From Euptelea pleiosperma (taxonomy: Eukaryota > Streptophyta > Magnoliopsida > Ranunculales > Eupteleaceae): a stretch of 64,000 bases of DNA. Below are positions 12,401-21,228 of the stretch, in pieces. The DNA lies in the NCBI GenBank assembly GCA_035048495.1, contig CM068545.1:39384225-39448224 (forward strand), given 5' to 3'. The notes beneath the pieces were generated by a model that did no database searches, was not told the DNA's origin, and saw only the letters and a list, made by a program, of their open reading frames with translations. A program made the position numbers and the translations under genes. Every line of letters starts with the position of its first letter. The first letter of the stretch is position 1.

Positions 12401-13866
12401 GGCAATAAGGGACTCTTTAACTTCTAATGTTGCTTTGCTTCTAGAGGAATCTAATTTTTAAGGGAAATTAAACTTCGAAAATACTGCTGTTGATGAAATG
12501 TCTAAGCACTTGAATAAGCACTTGATTAAGCAGTGATGCCAAAAAGGGGAAGGAGGTGAAAGACAAAGTCAAACTTAATTACATAATCACACAATAGTAT
12601 AACAATTGATAACATACACTTCGAAAAAACAATATGTTAACAACTCTACATTCTCAATCACAAACTCCTGTTGAAGTGGCTGAAGTAGAAATGAGTTCAG
12701 AGTTGAAATTAGACATGCCACAAGATGTCTAAGTAATTGAATAAGCAGTGATGCCAAAAAGGGGAAGGAGATGAAAGACAATCAATTACCTCATCACACA
12801 ACGGTTCTAACCCAATGCTCTCCTCTGTGATTACTCTATTCCGCTTAACTTCGGCACTTTGGTCGAAATCACCATATGATGACTTACCATTTTCAAAGGC
12901 CTGCAATCCAACCAGTGTCACTTGGAAACTACAGGGGAACTCTTATTACCAATAATAGATATTAAAAACATGACCAACAAAATAGTTTTACATCAAAATC
13001 CCATAATAACTAATTTACCCGAATATGGCCTCTCCATCCACATTTTGCTCTAAAGCATTGCCACATGGCAATATCTCTACAACAGTCAGAAACAACCGAT
13101 TAATAAACAAGGACTTACGGACGACAAAAGGAAATAATAAACAAATAAAAACAGTTTAAAAAGCTCACCTGTCTGCAGCGATGAACAGAGAGAAGCTCTT
13201 TTCCTTATGCTCTCCACCTCCACACTATAGTACCAAAATTACAAAATGTATAAATACATATTTCCATTGGATAATATATATATATGTACGAATACGACAC
13301 CGACAAGAACTATGGAGACTAAATACAAAAACACACCATATCGTACGTCTGTGTATACATCTGCATCAAGGAGCAACACAATGTAAAATGTTTTAGTAAC
13401 TGTACCTGAGGGCATATCGAATGACTGTACTGTCCAGGCTTAGAAGTTGCGCAACGAATCCCTAGCTGCTCCAATTTCTGCTTCAACACCACCAATCGTG
13501 CTGAATCGGGCATCTCGCCTTCTCGGTGTTCCACGTTAACTTCAAAACCCACAAGAAAAAAGAAATTGGAAAAAATAAAAACATAAAAAACGAGTGTCTT
13601 TATAGGGGAAATGAAATACCTGGTCTTGGGACCTTGGAGTGAGCGGCATAGCAAAATCCAGATTTTTTTTGATAAAAATGGAGAGAATTGGAGATGGGTT
13701 TTGGTGAGCAGGCCGAGAAGAGTTGTGGTCGATAGGCGTGGTGATGGAGGAGACGAGAAGAGGAGATGGGTATTGCACAAGGTGCGCATTTTAGCAACTG
13801 CTTGGAGCTCATGAGTATGCTAGAGGAGAGGAGTGTGTGGAGAGAACAATTGGAGGGAAGAAGCAT
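401..13866 (-). CDS. TWINKLE-type organellar DNA primase-helicase, 5' 16 exons (3' end off window)
   Basis: The product would be the plant homologue of phage T7 gp4/TWINKLE, a primase-helicase that primes and unwinds DNA at organelle replication forks. Sixteen exons join in frame with GT/AG borders: 13866-13620, 13539-13406, 13224-13169, 13076-13019, 12900-12790, 10278-10198, 9495-9415, 8472-8407, 8296-8180, 6424-6377, 6284-6199, 6088-6028, 5458-5276, 2515-2384, 1491-1430 and 484-401. They give 535 codons plus 2 nt. In order: a Ser/Arg-rich, acid-poor N-terminus (about residues 1-80, a likely organelle transit peptide); a zinc ribbon with Cys125, 128, 153 and 158; TOPRIM with VEGE at 279-282 and ATDADPPG at 340-347; and helicase Walker A GVPNSGKS at 454-461. 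From memory of the Arabidopsis homologue (about 700 residues), roughly 170 residues remain beyond position 1. The first Met (13866) is used; Met19 is an alternative. No frameshift or in-frame stop is seen. Confidence 0.93.
485..1429 (-). other. TWINKLE intron 15 with (ATT)n tract
   Basis: Intron with an impure ATT/TTA microsatellite at about 1042-1103. The rest is AT-rich with no recognised element. Confidence 0.7.
1430..1491 (-). CDS. TWINKLE exon 15
   Basis: 62 bp, coding VREHARKLLEKHIQKPFFDA plus two bases. Acceptor CTTTAG, donor CTAG|GTAAG. Confidence 0.93.
1492..2383 (-). other. TWINKLE intron 14
   Basis: AT-rich intron. No element, RNA gene or alternative exon recognised. Confidence 0.65.
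2384..2515 (-). CDS. TWINKLE exon 14 (helicase Walker A)
   Basis: 44 codons, VVPGELTIVTGVPNSGKSEW to FVLCSMENK. Contains the DnaB-family P-loop GVPNSGKS (residues 454-461). Donor AAG|GTAAGC. Confidence 0.96.
3928..5155. repeat. 606-bp tandem duplication in TWINKLE intron 13
   Basis: The segment starting CCAGATTTTAATCATTGC at 3928 starts again at 4534. Copies are 3928-4533 and 4534-5155. Copy 2 has a short extra piece around 4930-4960 and scattered substitutions, so the duplication is not very recent. The unit contains a phrase (4195-4220 and the matching part of copy 2) like the 3' ends of plant LINE/SINE elements (CTATATAGGGTCGGCTG). The remainder of intron 13 (2516-3927) holds (AT)n at 2568-2590 and nothing else recognised. 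Confidence 0.9.
5276..5458 (-). CDS. TWINKLE exon 13 (linker helix to helicase)
   Basis: 61 codons, VLMCLGPHALREVIEQAELY through GLFSFSDFFDEINAYYH to NEYYR. Covers the linker between primase and helicase domains. Donor AGA|GTAAGC. Confidence 0.95.
5459..6027 (-). other. TWINKLE intron 12
   Basis: 569-bp intron. Contains GGGTGGGACCCAC-like phrases common in this genome's dispersed repeats but no defined element. Confidence 0.6.
6028..6088 (-). CDS. TWINKLE exon 12
   Basis: 61 bp, coding CWRVRWPKKNKVDVCKDANE after the split Arg codon. Acceptor GCCACAG, donor GAG|GTTCGA. Confidence 0.93.
6199..6284 (-). CDS. TWINKLE exon 11 (TOPRIM DxD motif)
   Basis: 86 bp, coding ASRIILATDADPPGQALAEE onward. 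The DxD metal-binding pair is Asp342 and Asp344. Ends in phase 2 with donor AAAG|GTTGCC. Confidence 0.95.
6377..6424 (-). CDS. TWINKLE exon 10
   Basis: 16 codons, DTKYQYLWNCKEYLEK, acceptor AAGCTAG, donor AAG|GTGGGT. Confidence 0.93.
6425..8179 (-). other. TWINKLE intron 9, with GTATCG-rich and CTGCAG-rich stretches
   Basis: 1.75-kb intron. At 6945-7215 and 7790-7915 the sequence is full of degenerate GTATCG/CGATAC words, and the second block ends GGTACCTTG, resembling a hAT-like terminus. At 7219-7355 there is a low-complexity stretch built from CTGCAG, GTGGCTGCGG and GTGCAT words. No exon or conserved protein is readable. Confidence 0.5.
8180..8296 (-). CDS. TWINKLE exon 9 (TOPRIM glutamate motif)
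   Basis: 39 codons starting VEGEMDKLSMEEAGFRN and including CVSVPDGAPAKVSTK. The VEGE motif (residues 279-282) carries the conserved TOPRIM glutamate. Acceptor GATTATAG, donor CAG|GTCTGG. Confidence 0.95.
8407..8472 (-). CDS. TWINKLE exon 8
   Basis: 22 codons, EKNTEKILYGLDDIKQASD then III. Donor ATT|GTAAAT is chosen because exon 9 then supplies the Val-Glu-Gly-Glu of the TOPRIM motif. Confidence 0.9.
8473..10197 (-). other. TWINKLE introns 6 and 7 around exon 7
   Basis: Two introns (9496-10197 and 8473-9414) flanking exon 7. Contains (GA)n at about 9028-9043; otherwise unremarkable AT-rich sequence. Confidence 0.6.
9415..9495 (-). CDS. TWINKLE exon 7
   Basis: 27 codons, VAIAFTYRKNGVLVSCKYRD to KFWQ, acceptor TCTACAG, donor GGCAG|GTTTTT. 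Primase segment before the TOPRIM fold. Confidence 0.92.
10198..10278 (-). CDS. TWINKLE exon 6
   Basis: 27 codons, LHAYFAERMISGETLRRN to KSGDQ, acceptor TTTTACAG, donor CAG|GTTCAC. It follows the 2.5-kb, transposon-loaded intron 5 and joins in frame. Confidence 0.9.
10981..11201 (-). mobile_element. Copia 3' LTR in TWINKLE intron 5
   Basis: Read on the minus strand, it begins TGTTGGATTGTGGG immediately after the purine tract TTAAGGGGAG and ends near TAGTTTACA, a TG...CA terminal repeat of about 221 bp. The adjacent internal sequence codes for Copia RNase H, so this is the 3' LTR. The 5' LTR and most of pol are missing. Confidence 0.75.
11202..11735 (-). pseudogene. Ty1/Copia polyprotein C-terminus (RNase H)
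   Basis: The minus strand codes for a Copia RNase H with VEAYSDVDWPGAVTDRRSTS, SGYCTFVEGKLVSYRSKKQ, VVARSSAEAKFRSMAHG and YCDNKAAISMAHNP. It continues toward HFIKEKL and YEQVVNILTKG, then the polypurine tract. Stops interrupt the last 60 codons. The 5' side breaks near 11735, where another sequence begins. It sits antisense to nothing: it is co-oriented with the host gene, inside intron 5. Confidence 0.88.
11736..11900 (-). other. Possible second retroelement ORF fragment
   Basis: The reading frame upstream of the Copia piece codes for PPFQFYANMHKIDF, MVVGTHFTITLDILATFLEI and similar. This recalls plant-transposon ORF1 segments with an EFYAN...VRG...FLGIPR pattern. Too short to assign with confidence. 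Confidence 0.35.
12085..12390 (+). mobile_element. LINE 3' end with (ATG)n tail
   Basis: The plus strand carries a broken match to the C-terminal tail of plant LINE reverse transcriptases: LRWFSH, then after frameshifts VVKKDLKTHA and EWQNRIRATEP-like residues. It is followed by CCCAAATAGTTTGGACAAGG and an impure ATG repeat (12353-12385). This order (tail peptide, CAAATAGTT..GGACAAGG box, short repeat tail) is usual for a LINE/SINE 3' end in plants. The element is 5'-truncated. Confidence 0.6.
12501..12803. repeat. Direct repeat spanning the TWINKLE exon 5 donor
   Basis: TCTAAG...GCAGTGATGCCAAAAAGGGG...GAAAGACAA occurs at 12501-12594 and again at 12728-12803, about 227 bp apart. The second copy runs into the true donor and the last exon 5 codons (12790-12803). 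The first keeps a decayed copy of that edge (TTACATAATCACAC against TTACCTCATCACAC), so it is a tandem duplicate with an inactivated donor. Confidence 0.75.
12790..12900 (-). CDS. TWINKLE exon 5
   Basis: 37 codons, ending ITEESIGLEPLCDE, the conserved link between the zinc ribbon and the primase core. Its 3' edge is partly duplicated inside intron 5 (12501-12594). Confidence 0.9.
13019..13076 (-). CDS. TWINKLE exon 4 (zinc ribbon)
   Basis: 58 bp, coding the second zinc knuckle WQCFRAKCGWRGHIR (Cys153 and Cys158). Acceptor TTGTAG, donor CGG|GTAAAT. Confidence 0.9.
13169..13224 (-). CDS. TWINKLE exon 3 (zinc ribbon)
   Basis: 56 bp, coding CGGGEHKEKSFSLFIAAD plus two bases. Its first residue, Cys128, completes the CPQC knuckle split by intron 2. 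Acceptor ACTATAG, donor GACAG|GTGAGC. Confidence 0.88.
13406..13539 (-). CDS. TWINKLE exon 2
   Basis: Acceptor TTTTGAAG|TT and donor CTCAG|GTACA. Codes for the linker and the first zinc-ribbon cysteine, ending GQYSHSICPQ (Cys125). Ends in phase 0. Confidence 0.88.
13620..13866 (-). CDS. TWINKLE exon 1 (transit peptide)
   Basis: Codons 1-82 plus one base, starting MLLPSNCSLHTLLSS and ending KVPRPG at the donor G|GTATTT. Rich in Ser, Leu and basic residues with almost no acidic ones, as expected of an organelle transit peptide. Residues around MSSKQLL resemble the start region of the Arabidopsis homologue. Confidence 0.8.
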
Positions 13867-14771
13867 TTCGGAAGAGTATATGCTCCAGTGCTTTCAACGA
13901 GCTCCGTCCATGGGTTGGAAGTAAGGGGTAGGGTTTAAGGAAGGCTTTGGATGGAAGCAGATTTTATTTGTGCGCGCGCGCAAGCATCATCTATTCAACT
14001 TACCAAAGAACGAAGGCCATTTGGTGTTACTAAGGTGAATTTCCGAAAATACCCCTAGTTTATTTCATTTGTTTCTTTTTTAATTATTCACTTGGTAGGG
14101 GCTCTTCGGTCTTTTTGGCGTCAAAGCACATGTCACCCGACTCAACCCTACAAGCACATTTCACCCCTTAGCTCATTCAATGCTCTCCTCTTATTAAAAA
14201 AAATAAAATATTCCTTATTCCGACAATCAAACTCTTTAAATTGGTCATTCAACATTTTCACGTTTCAATTCAAATGTGAAAGCATTTATTGAACCCCCAC
14301 GTAGCACCTGAAATCTATCCTTGAAAAAAAATTAGATGATGGTGTCCATCGTCTAATTTGACGACGGACCCACAGTGTGAGCCACGTGACACACTATTAG
14401 AGGCTACTAACCATATGGATGTTTAGCCCATCCCGGGGTGGACTTACATAACAAAAATAGGCTTGATTAGTGATTTCTAACCTTTGAATCTAAGTACCCC
14501 AAATACTAGAAATCCACGGTTAAAAATAAACCATGAAAAAGACTCTAATCAAACAGATAGAAATTACTAATCATGATGAGTTCTGGTATGTATGTCCACT
14601 AGGGATGGGCCAAACATCTATATGGTCACTGGTCTTTAAGAGTATGCCATGTGTAAGGTGATGTCACACGTAAGGTGCATGTGCATTGCATGTGGCGTCC
14701 CCTAGTTGTATTAAAAGAGGGGGAAAAAACAGAAAATACCTTCACCTCACGTGTGGTGATGCTCCCCATCC
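13867..14771. other. TWINKLE upstream region
   Basis: The gap between the TWINKLE start codon and the LINE. The promoter and 5' UTR must lie here, but no TATA box or other element can be assigned with confidence. A GCGCGCGCGC run is at about 13972-13981. Bases 14379-14485 match a dispersed repeat also at 26651-26752 and 29932-30036. Confidence 0.5.
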
Positions 14772-16085
14772 CTACATATGGCTCCTACTAGCCAGGAGGG
14801 GACACTCATACCACATGCGAGGGGAGTCCAAAAACAAAGCCTTGGAGGCAATAGTATGAGTTGCACATTGTTTGTTTCCCTGTGGGAGAAATTAAAGAGA
14901 GTCTTGAGAGAAAACGGGTAAAAGAGCCAAGATATCCACGCACACATTGAAGATGAGAATCATCCTATTGTAGTCGACCTACCCACCAGTAACTCCTCAA
15001 GACCTTGAGCATCAGATTCAAAGATAACCATAGAAAGCTTAGCGTCCACAACTGCCTAAGCCCCACTCAATAGAGCTTTCGCTTATACTTCCTCAGCATA
15101 GTGGGCCCTTATTCTGTTTCCTCTTGCCAAGAAGAGCATATTACAGGCATCACAAGCAATGAATCCCATGCCTACAATATTAAATTTAGGATCCCAAGCT
15201 GCATTGGAGTTGATCCTAATCCACCCTAGTAGGGAGGGGGTCCAGTGAAGGTCAGGATGATGCTTAGGAGCTTGGTCTTCTTGGGGCAGCATGAGGTATA
15301 CAGTAAGGAGGGACAAGAGGTTCCTTTTAATTCAAGAATGAAGGGCCTCGTTTCTTCGATGCCAGATTAAGGCACACATGTACGATAGAGAATAAGAGCC
15401 CCACTCATCACCAGTTGCAATTAGATCAATAAGCCAATGAAGGATTTGGTCGCTGGACATGTTTGAGGTAACATGGAGGCAAACCATATCTTAGCACTGT
15501 CGAGACAAAAAAATAACATGAAATTGGTACTCAGATGCATGGTCGCATCTAGGGCAGCCAAGATGAACCTCCTGAATTCAGGAATGAAGCTTGCCTCTTG
15601 AGGGAACGATGTCCCAGAAGAACTTCCAGATAAATAATTGACCCCTAAAGGGAATATGGATTTTCTTGATTTTGGACCACAGAGAATTAGGCACTCAAAG
15701 AGGATTTGCAAATGTGGTGGAGGGCTATAGAGAATGGTATACCAATTTCGTGGAGAAGATCGATATGATAGGGGTGAAGATTCTAGAAAATCCTATCTAG
15801 GTTCGGGTGAGTACTGAGAGAAATGTTATGGATGTGTTCTCTCTCTTCAGTGAAAAGGGTATCAAGGAGAGTTGCAGTCGAAGTCTTATTAGGTAGCATA
15901 AGGTCATTCACAGTGTCAACTGGCAGTTTGGAGGACGAGGGCTATGAAATGGTGAAGCCAAAAAGGTTCTAAGCCATGGGTCTGCCAAATGGAGATATTG
16001 TTTCCATCACTAGTAAGCCAAATGAGTTGATCTTTTATATGGTCTCTAGAAGACAAAATGCTCTTCCAACACCATGAGTCTAGAA
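14772..16085 (-). mobile_element. Decayed LINE (non-LTR) ORF2 C-terminal half
   Basis: On the minus strand, three parts of a plant LINE ORF2 occur in the right order. First, the region after the polymerase (16085-15920: SWCWKSILSSRDHIKDQ, SDGNNISIWQTHGLEPF). Second, a zinc-binding zf-RVT region (15711-15421, ending FCLDSAKIWFASMLP). Third, a cellular-type RNase H (15316-14772: WIRINSNAAWDPKFNIVGMG, VIFESDAQGLEELL, FNFSHRETNNV). The frame ends at a TAG at 14774-14772. Several frameshifts and stops show it is dead. The 5' side stops where gypsy leader sequence begins. Confidence 0.85.
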
Positions 16086-16291
16086 AACCCTAGAACGCAC
16101 ATCTAACAATAATATCGAAACTAAATCCTAATTATTACAACTTTGCACTCGGCCATCCAAGGCATAAAATAATTGCAAAAAAATAAAATTTAAAGTTTTC
16201 AATTTTGATTGGATCATCCCGATTAAGCAACTTTCCGATTTCATTGTTTGTCATTTCGCACTCCTGTCAACAGAGTAGCAATGGCGCCATT
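16086..16291 (-). mobile_element. Athila-like leader fragment with decayed PBS
   Basis: The sequence CAACTTTGCACTCGGCCATCC to the LTR edge matches the leader of element A at 45085-45262. It ends with ATGGCGCCATTGCTACTC (minus strand), a worn version of the TGGCGCC primer-binding site, directly next to the LTR edge at 16292. The left border is the LINE. Confidence 0.75.
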
Positions 16292-17230
16292 TGAAAGTAA
16301 GATTTTTCCGTGTCATTAGTTACGGAAACTCTGTATTTCAACAATATTTGTAATTCTAGTTCACTTTAAATCCTACAAAAATGTAAACTTGCACAGTGGT
16401 TTGTGCAGAATATCATCTGCACATGGGGTTAGGGCAATTAATTGAACAATAATAACGAAAATTGCTTAGAATAATGGAAGAGGTGAGAATGGTGAATTTA
16501 TGATTTTAAAACATGTTTTGTGATTGAGAAATTATTATAACTAGTTAAAAATAAAGAACAATAATGCAAGAATATCACGAAATAATTATGTTAAAATAAA
16601 TTCCATTTATTAAGCTAAAAATGTAGAATTACAATGCTTGTAAAATAAATTCATTTGAAGTAAAATTATCTAGAAGCAACTTAGAGAGAAAAATAAGAGA
16701 GATACATAAAGTAACAAAACCTAGAGAGAGAAATATAGGTTCTAGAGAGAGAAAACAAAGTGAAGCTAGAGAGAGGTAGAGGGAGAAAAAAATAGAGATG
16801 GTTTACCTTAAAATGAATGATTGTGATCTAACCTTGATCGGTTTATCACAAACGGATTAGTCAATGGATGGACAACAAGATGTAGTGATAATTGGTTGCA
16901 TTTTGTGCTTCGTGGTGAAGGATCTTCATGGCAAGGAGAGAGTTGCAGGTGCAAGGGTAGGGCAGCACATGAAAGTGCAGATGGTGAGGTGGAATGGTGT
17001 AGCTCGTTAGAACATTCGTAGGTCGCAGTACTTTCAGGCGATGCATGCAAGAGGAGAACGGACCTGCAAGTTGCTTCTTTGCAGGCCATGGAGATGCACC
17101 TATGGTAGGAGAAGGAGGTGCAAGTGGCAACGAGAGGATGCCTACTGGAAATGTACACAGGCTATAGTGGAGCAAGGGTGTTGAGCGCTTGTGTAGCAGC
17201 AACGTGGAGATGCGGAGATGGATGTGGTTG
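16292..17230 (-). mobile_element. Athila-like LTR, 3' part (minus), truncated
   Basis: Begins (plus strand) TGAAAGTAAGATTTTTCCG, the conserved inner end of this LTR family. It shares the AGAGAGAGAA-rich tract at 16680-16790 and an acceptor-like TTTTTGTAG|G site. It stops abruptly near 17230, where plus-strand integrase sequence starts, so the two pieces face each other head to head. Confidence 0.75.
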
Positions 17231-17700
17231 CTAGAGTATATGGTAAACATTGTCATCTCCCTGTTGAGATCGAGCATCGTGCCCTATGGGCAATCAAAAA
17301 GCTTAACTTCGACTTAGATGCAGCAGGGGGGGAAAAGAAGTTATAACTGAATGAATTGGATGAGTTGAGGAATGATTCATATGACTTGTCCAAGAAATAT
17401 AAAGAGAAAATGAAATGGATACATGACAAGAGCATCCTCAGAAATGATTTATACCCTGGACAGAAGGTCTTACTTTATAATTTTCGACTACACATCTTTA
17501 CTGGGAAATTGAAATTCCGATGGACAGGTCCGTTTGTAGTTTTGAGGTCAATCCCTATGGGGCTATTACTGTAAAGAACCCGAAGGATAATTCAACCTTC
17601 CAGGTCAATGGACAACGTCTCAAACCATTTCAAGAATTAGACGTGTCGACTATTCAGACTTTCAAGATCGCACTTATCGATCCGGTCTATGTAGGCTGAT
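17231..17700 (+). pseudogene. Ty3/Gypsy (Athila/Tat branch) integrase C-terminus
   Basis: Codes for VYGKHCHLPVEIEHRALWAI, LNELDELRNDSYDLSKKYKE, WIHDKSILRNDLYPGQKVLL and FTGKLKFRWTGPFVV, the typical tail of plant gypsy integrases. A TAA replaces an expected Gln codon before LNELDEL. One frameshift after GPFVV moves the frame to NPYGAITVKNPKDNSTFQVN and QRLKPFQELDVST, ending at a stop near 17700. It is the only pol sequence in this family's copies here. Confidence 0.92.
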
Positions 17701-19645
17701 GTTTCTGTCAGTCTCTCTCTGAGCTCCAATTTAGTTGGGGGTGACTGTCACCCCAGTTGTGTCTAGTTAAAGATGTTAAACTAAGCACTTTCGGAAAGAC
17801 AATTCCGGTATTCCTAGAAGTCATTGAGTCACATGCATTATTTCTTATTTTTTATATATTATTATGGTTATGCAAGTACAATCCCTCTAACACTCATCAG
17901 GTACCACCAACTATTCAATCTCAGCCAAACCAGTATAACCCTTCCTCATAACTTGCATCACATTCAGAGTTTTCATAAATTTTTGTCCCGGCCATGAGCA
18001 CCGAGAACGGTACTGTATTTAAGTTGGGGGTGGGGATTTATCAAAATTCATGTCTTCATTTAAAAAAAATTGAGAAAAGGGAGAAATAGATGTATTTTGG
18101 GGTGATGTCATGTGTTTTACAAGAGTTTTCTGAGTAGTTTTGAAATGTTTTTCAAATCATTTACGATGATGAGTAAAAAATTTTCGGAAAGTCTATTTAT
18201 TGAAAATGATGTCTATTTTGAAAAATTATTTATTAGCTCTTAATTCAGTTTGAAAGCAAACATTACTACATTGGATTGAAAAATCTTAGAAAACTCAGAT
18301 TTAGAAAAAAATTTCACATATCAACATCAGAAATATCCGAAGTTTAGACTATCTAGAGATCCTAGAAGAACAGTTGTAGAGACCTAACTCAGTGAGTTTT
18401 TGAACTTTTCATCATTTCCGAGGATTATAAAATTATTATGAGTCACAAGATGACTTACAATTCTTCTAGTCTCCAAATATTCCATTGAGTGATCTCATTA
18501 ACCCTTGCTTTGGTCATGAAACTCGAAACGATGTCAAAATCGGATTATTACACAAAGAACCTTCTCCATATTCATTCGAGACATCACATATGAAAATGCA
18601 GACCCTAGAAAATGATATAGACCATCTTTCTAACCAATAAGACCTTTTAGCTTACCTAACATCTATACCGTTAGAAACCCTTTTTGAGCCTTTTGATGAA
18701 AACCTTTTCTTGTTAACCCATCAACCGAAAAATTCAATCCCAAAAAGAGGTCAACATGATAACCTATTTCTGAGAGGGATCAAAGAGTATTTGGTATGAT
18801 TACACAATGAAAAGATAGAAACCAAGAAAAGAAAAGAAAAATAAATGGTTCGAGCTGAAAAGAAACATAATCAGAAAGAAAGAAAGAAAAAAGAATCTGA
18901 AAAAGAAGGCTAATAGAACAATATCCAAAAAGATAAAAATTAGAAAAAGAAAAGAGGAAAAGTTAAAAAAATGCTAACCTGGGAAAAGTTGCAAAGAATA
19001 ATGAGATACCCTCGCAGAATTTTTGAATTCCAGAATATCCTTCTTTTCTGAACCTATCATAAGTCTAAGTACAACGTATACAAGTCCTATTTGATTCTAG
19101 ATTAGTACCATCATCAAGTGTGGAGAATGGAGAAAAAAGAAATTATAAAGTTTGATCCGACGTTCTTAAGTGATATGACGTTTCAATTATGAGGTCTTCT
19201 TAAATCTTCTTATATCCTTCATTCAAAACTTATATATGTGAGACATTTGTCAGTTTCTATGTTCATCTCCTCACATATAATTTGAGAGAAAAGAATAAAA
19301 CCATTTGAGTGATTCACTTCTGAGTTGTATACAAGTAAGGATTGAGGTCCAGGCATACAGTCTCTAAGGTGATTAAGATATCTTTGCTACCAGATAAGGA
19401 TGATGTTGAACACACACACACGCTGAGTCTGAGTAATCTTTTATTTGAATGTCCTTTATAGAAGTGTTGCATTTTGCTGACTAGCTCTAATTCGTTAATT
19501 AGAATGCATGCATCCTTGAAATAAACTGACAAAACGGAATTTTTTCTAAGTAATGCAAATAATTTTCTAGTATGTGTCAAGCCCTTTTTAGCTCACTTAT
19601 TTCACAATAATTACCAAGGATTGGCCATATGCTAGTTGGGGGTTG
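17701..19645 (+). mobile_element. Athila-like 3' internal region up to polypurine tract
   Basis: About 1.9 kb between the integrase stop and the 3' LTR. In this branch the interval can hold an env-like frame, but no intact frame is seen. It contains G-rich runs (AAGTTGGGGGTGGGG near 18022), a strongly purine-rich Lys-coding stretch (18803-18975), and a terminal tract GCTAGTTGGGGGTTG directly before the LTR. It is homologous to the reverse complements of 35423-36690 and 58401-59240. Confidence 0.8.
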
Positions 19646-21228
19646 TGATATTCGTTTAAAAGTGCTTATTTTAAGTCATTAGCGATGTCACATTCTCCCA
19701 CGTAAAACTTATCTTTTCGTCGATTTTTTCACAGAAGAGTTTCTTCCTTTGCGTAGAACATATTTTTTAGACGAAAAATGACCATTTGCATGAAAAAATA
19801 CGTTTCGGATAGTCTAGTATCAAGTCATTTTAGTTGAATCTCATTACGCGTTTTTTCACTTGCAGGAGATCCTATCTGGCGAATCTCAAGACTGGCAGGC
19901 CCACGATCGATCACAGAAACCCTCTATTAAAACTTAAGGAATCAGCGGGCTAGGACAAGAAGATAGAAGCCAAGTACGGGCAAAGCCAGAGGATCGTAAA
20001 GCCGATCCAAAGAACCAAGAGAGCAGAAGAGTTGAAGACGAGAGACGGACCAAAGTGATTCAAAGCCGCACAAAATGAGGCTTATTGAGGCTACGTTGAA
20101 GATCAGGGTTCAAGACCCTTCGCCTGCTCTTTTCTCTTTATTTTTTTGTATTATTTTCTCTCTCCTATCTCCTAATTCTATCTCCTCTCTCTCTATTTCT
20201 CTAAACCCTAACATCTAACCCATAAATCATCTCATCCTACCATTAGATCCTCAGATCGATTGTCTGATTCCCCTTTCCATAATCTAACTACCCACATCTC
20301 ACCATCCGATCATTCATCTAACCCTTAGATCATTATATCCCATAGTCCGATCTTCAGATCGACCACCCTGATCATCAGATCGATCATCTTAACCCTCTAA
20401 TCTCCATCATTTAACCTCCGATCTCCTATCCTCTAGCTCTATCCCATCTTTCATAGCTTTTCCACCATTAGATCTTCTATCGGACTGTTGGATCTCTTTA
20501 GATCTAACGGTTCTCTTATCTTGGCCAAGACCGCTATCATCCATCCACCCAAAATCTTGGCCATCCACTCTTTCATGACCCATGGCCCACTGACCAACAT
20601 GTGGCATGCTCAGTATTTGTCCACGGGCCCATTATCCTTTTAGCCCAATGAATCCACGGCCCGACACCAATTCTTGGCCTACTGGCCAAACCATCCAATA
20701 GCCCATGGAACTCATGGCCTGTGATAGATCCTTTTGTGGACCCCACTCATTTTCTCTCTCTTCCACATTACATAAGTGGATCCCACGGTCCTTGTTCATT
20801 CCTTCTTTCTCTCTCACAATCCCCACGGTTTGAGAAAATGTGACGAAATATCTATACTACTTCTAAATGTCGGTATCCTGAAAAAACTTTTTTCCCTATT
20901 TTATCCTCATTATCTACCCTAAAAGACAGATCTACCCTTTTCTTAAAATGCCCTAAACTAATTTGCTTTCCATATCCCTTATCCCCAAATTGATTCACCT
21001 TCTTATCTATAATAATCTATACTAAAGCTCAGCCCTATTGAGGTGGCATTCTCTCCATCTTTTTTACACTATTTTTTCTTAAAATAACCCTGCTTCGCTC
21101 TTTTCTTTCTTTCATAAAATGTACACTCCCTCTCCCAAAACGTCTCTTCTCATTCTGAAAATAGTCAAATTAAACTCTTACTTAATATACCCCCTCTTTT
21201 CTCCTTTTCCTAAAACGTATACTCCCTC

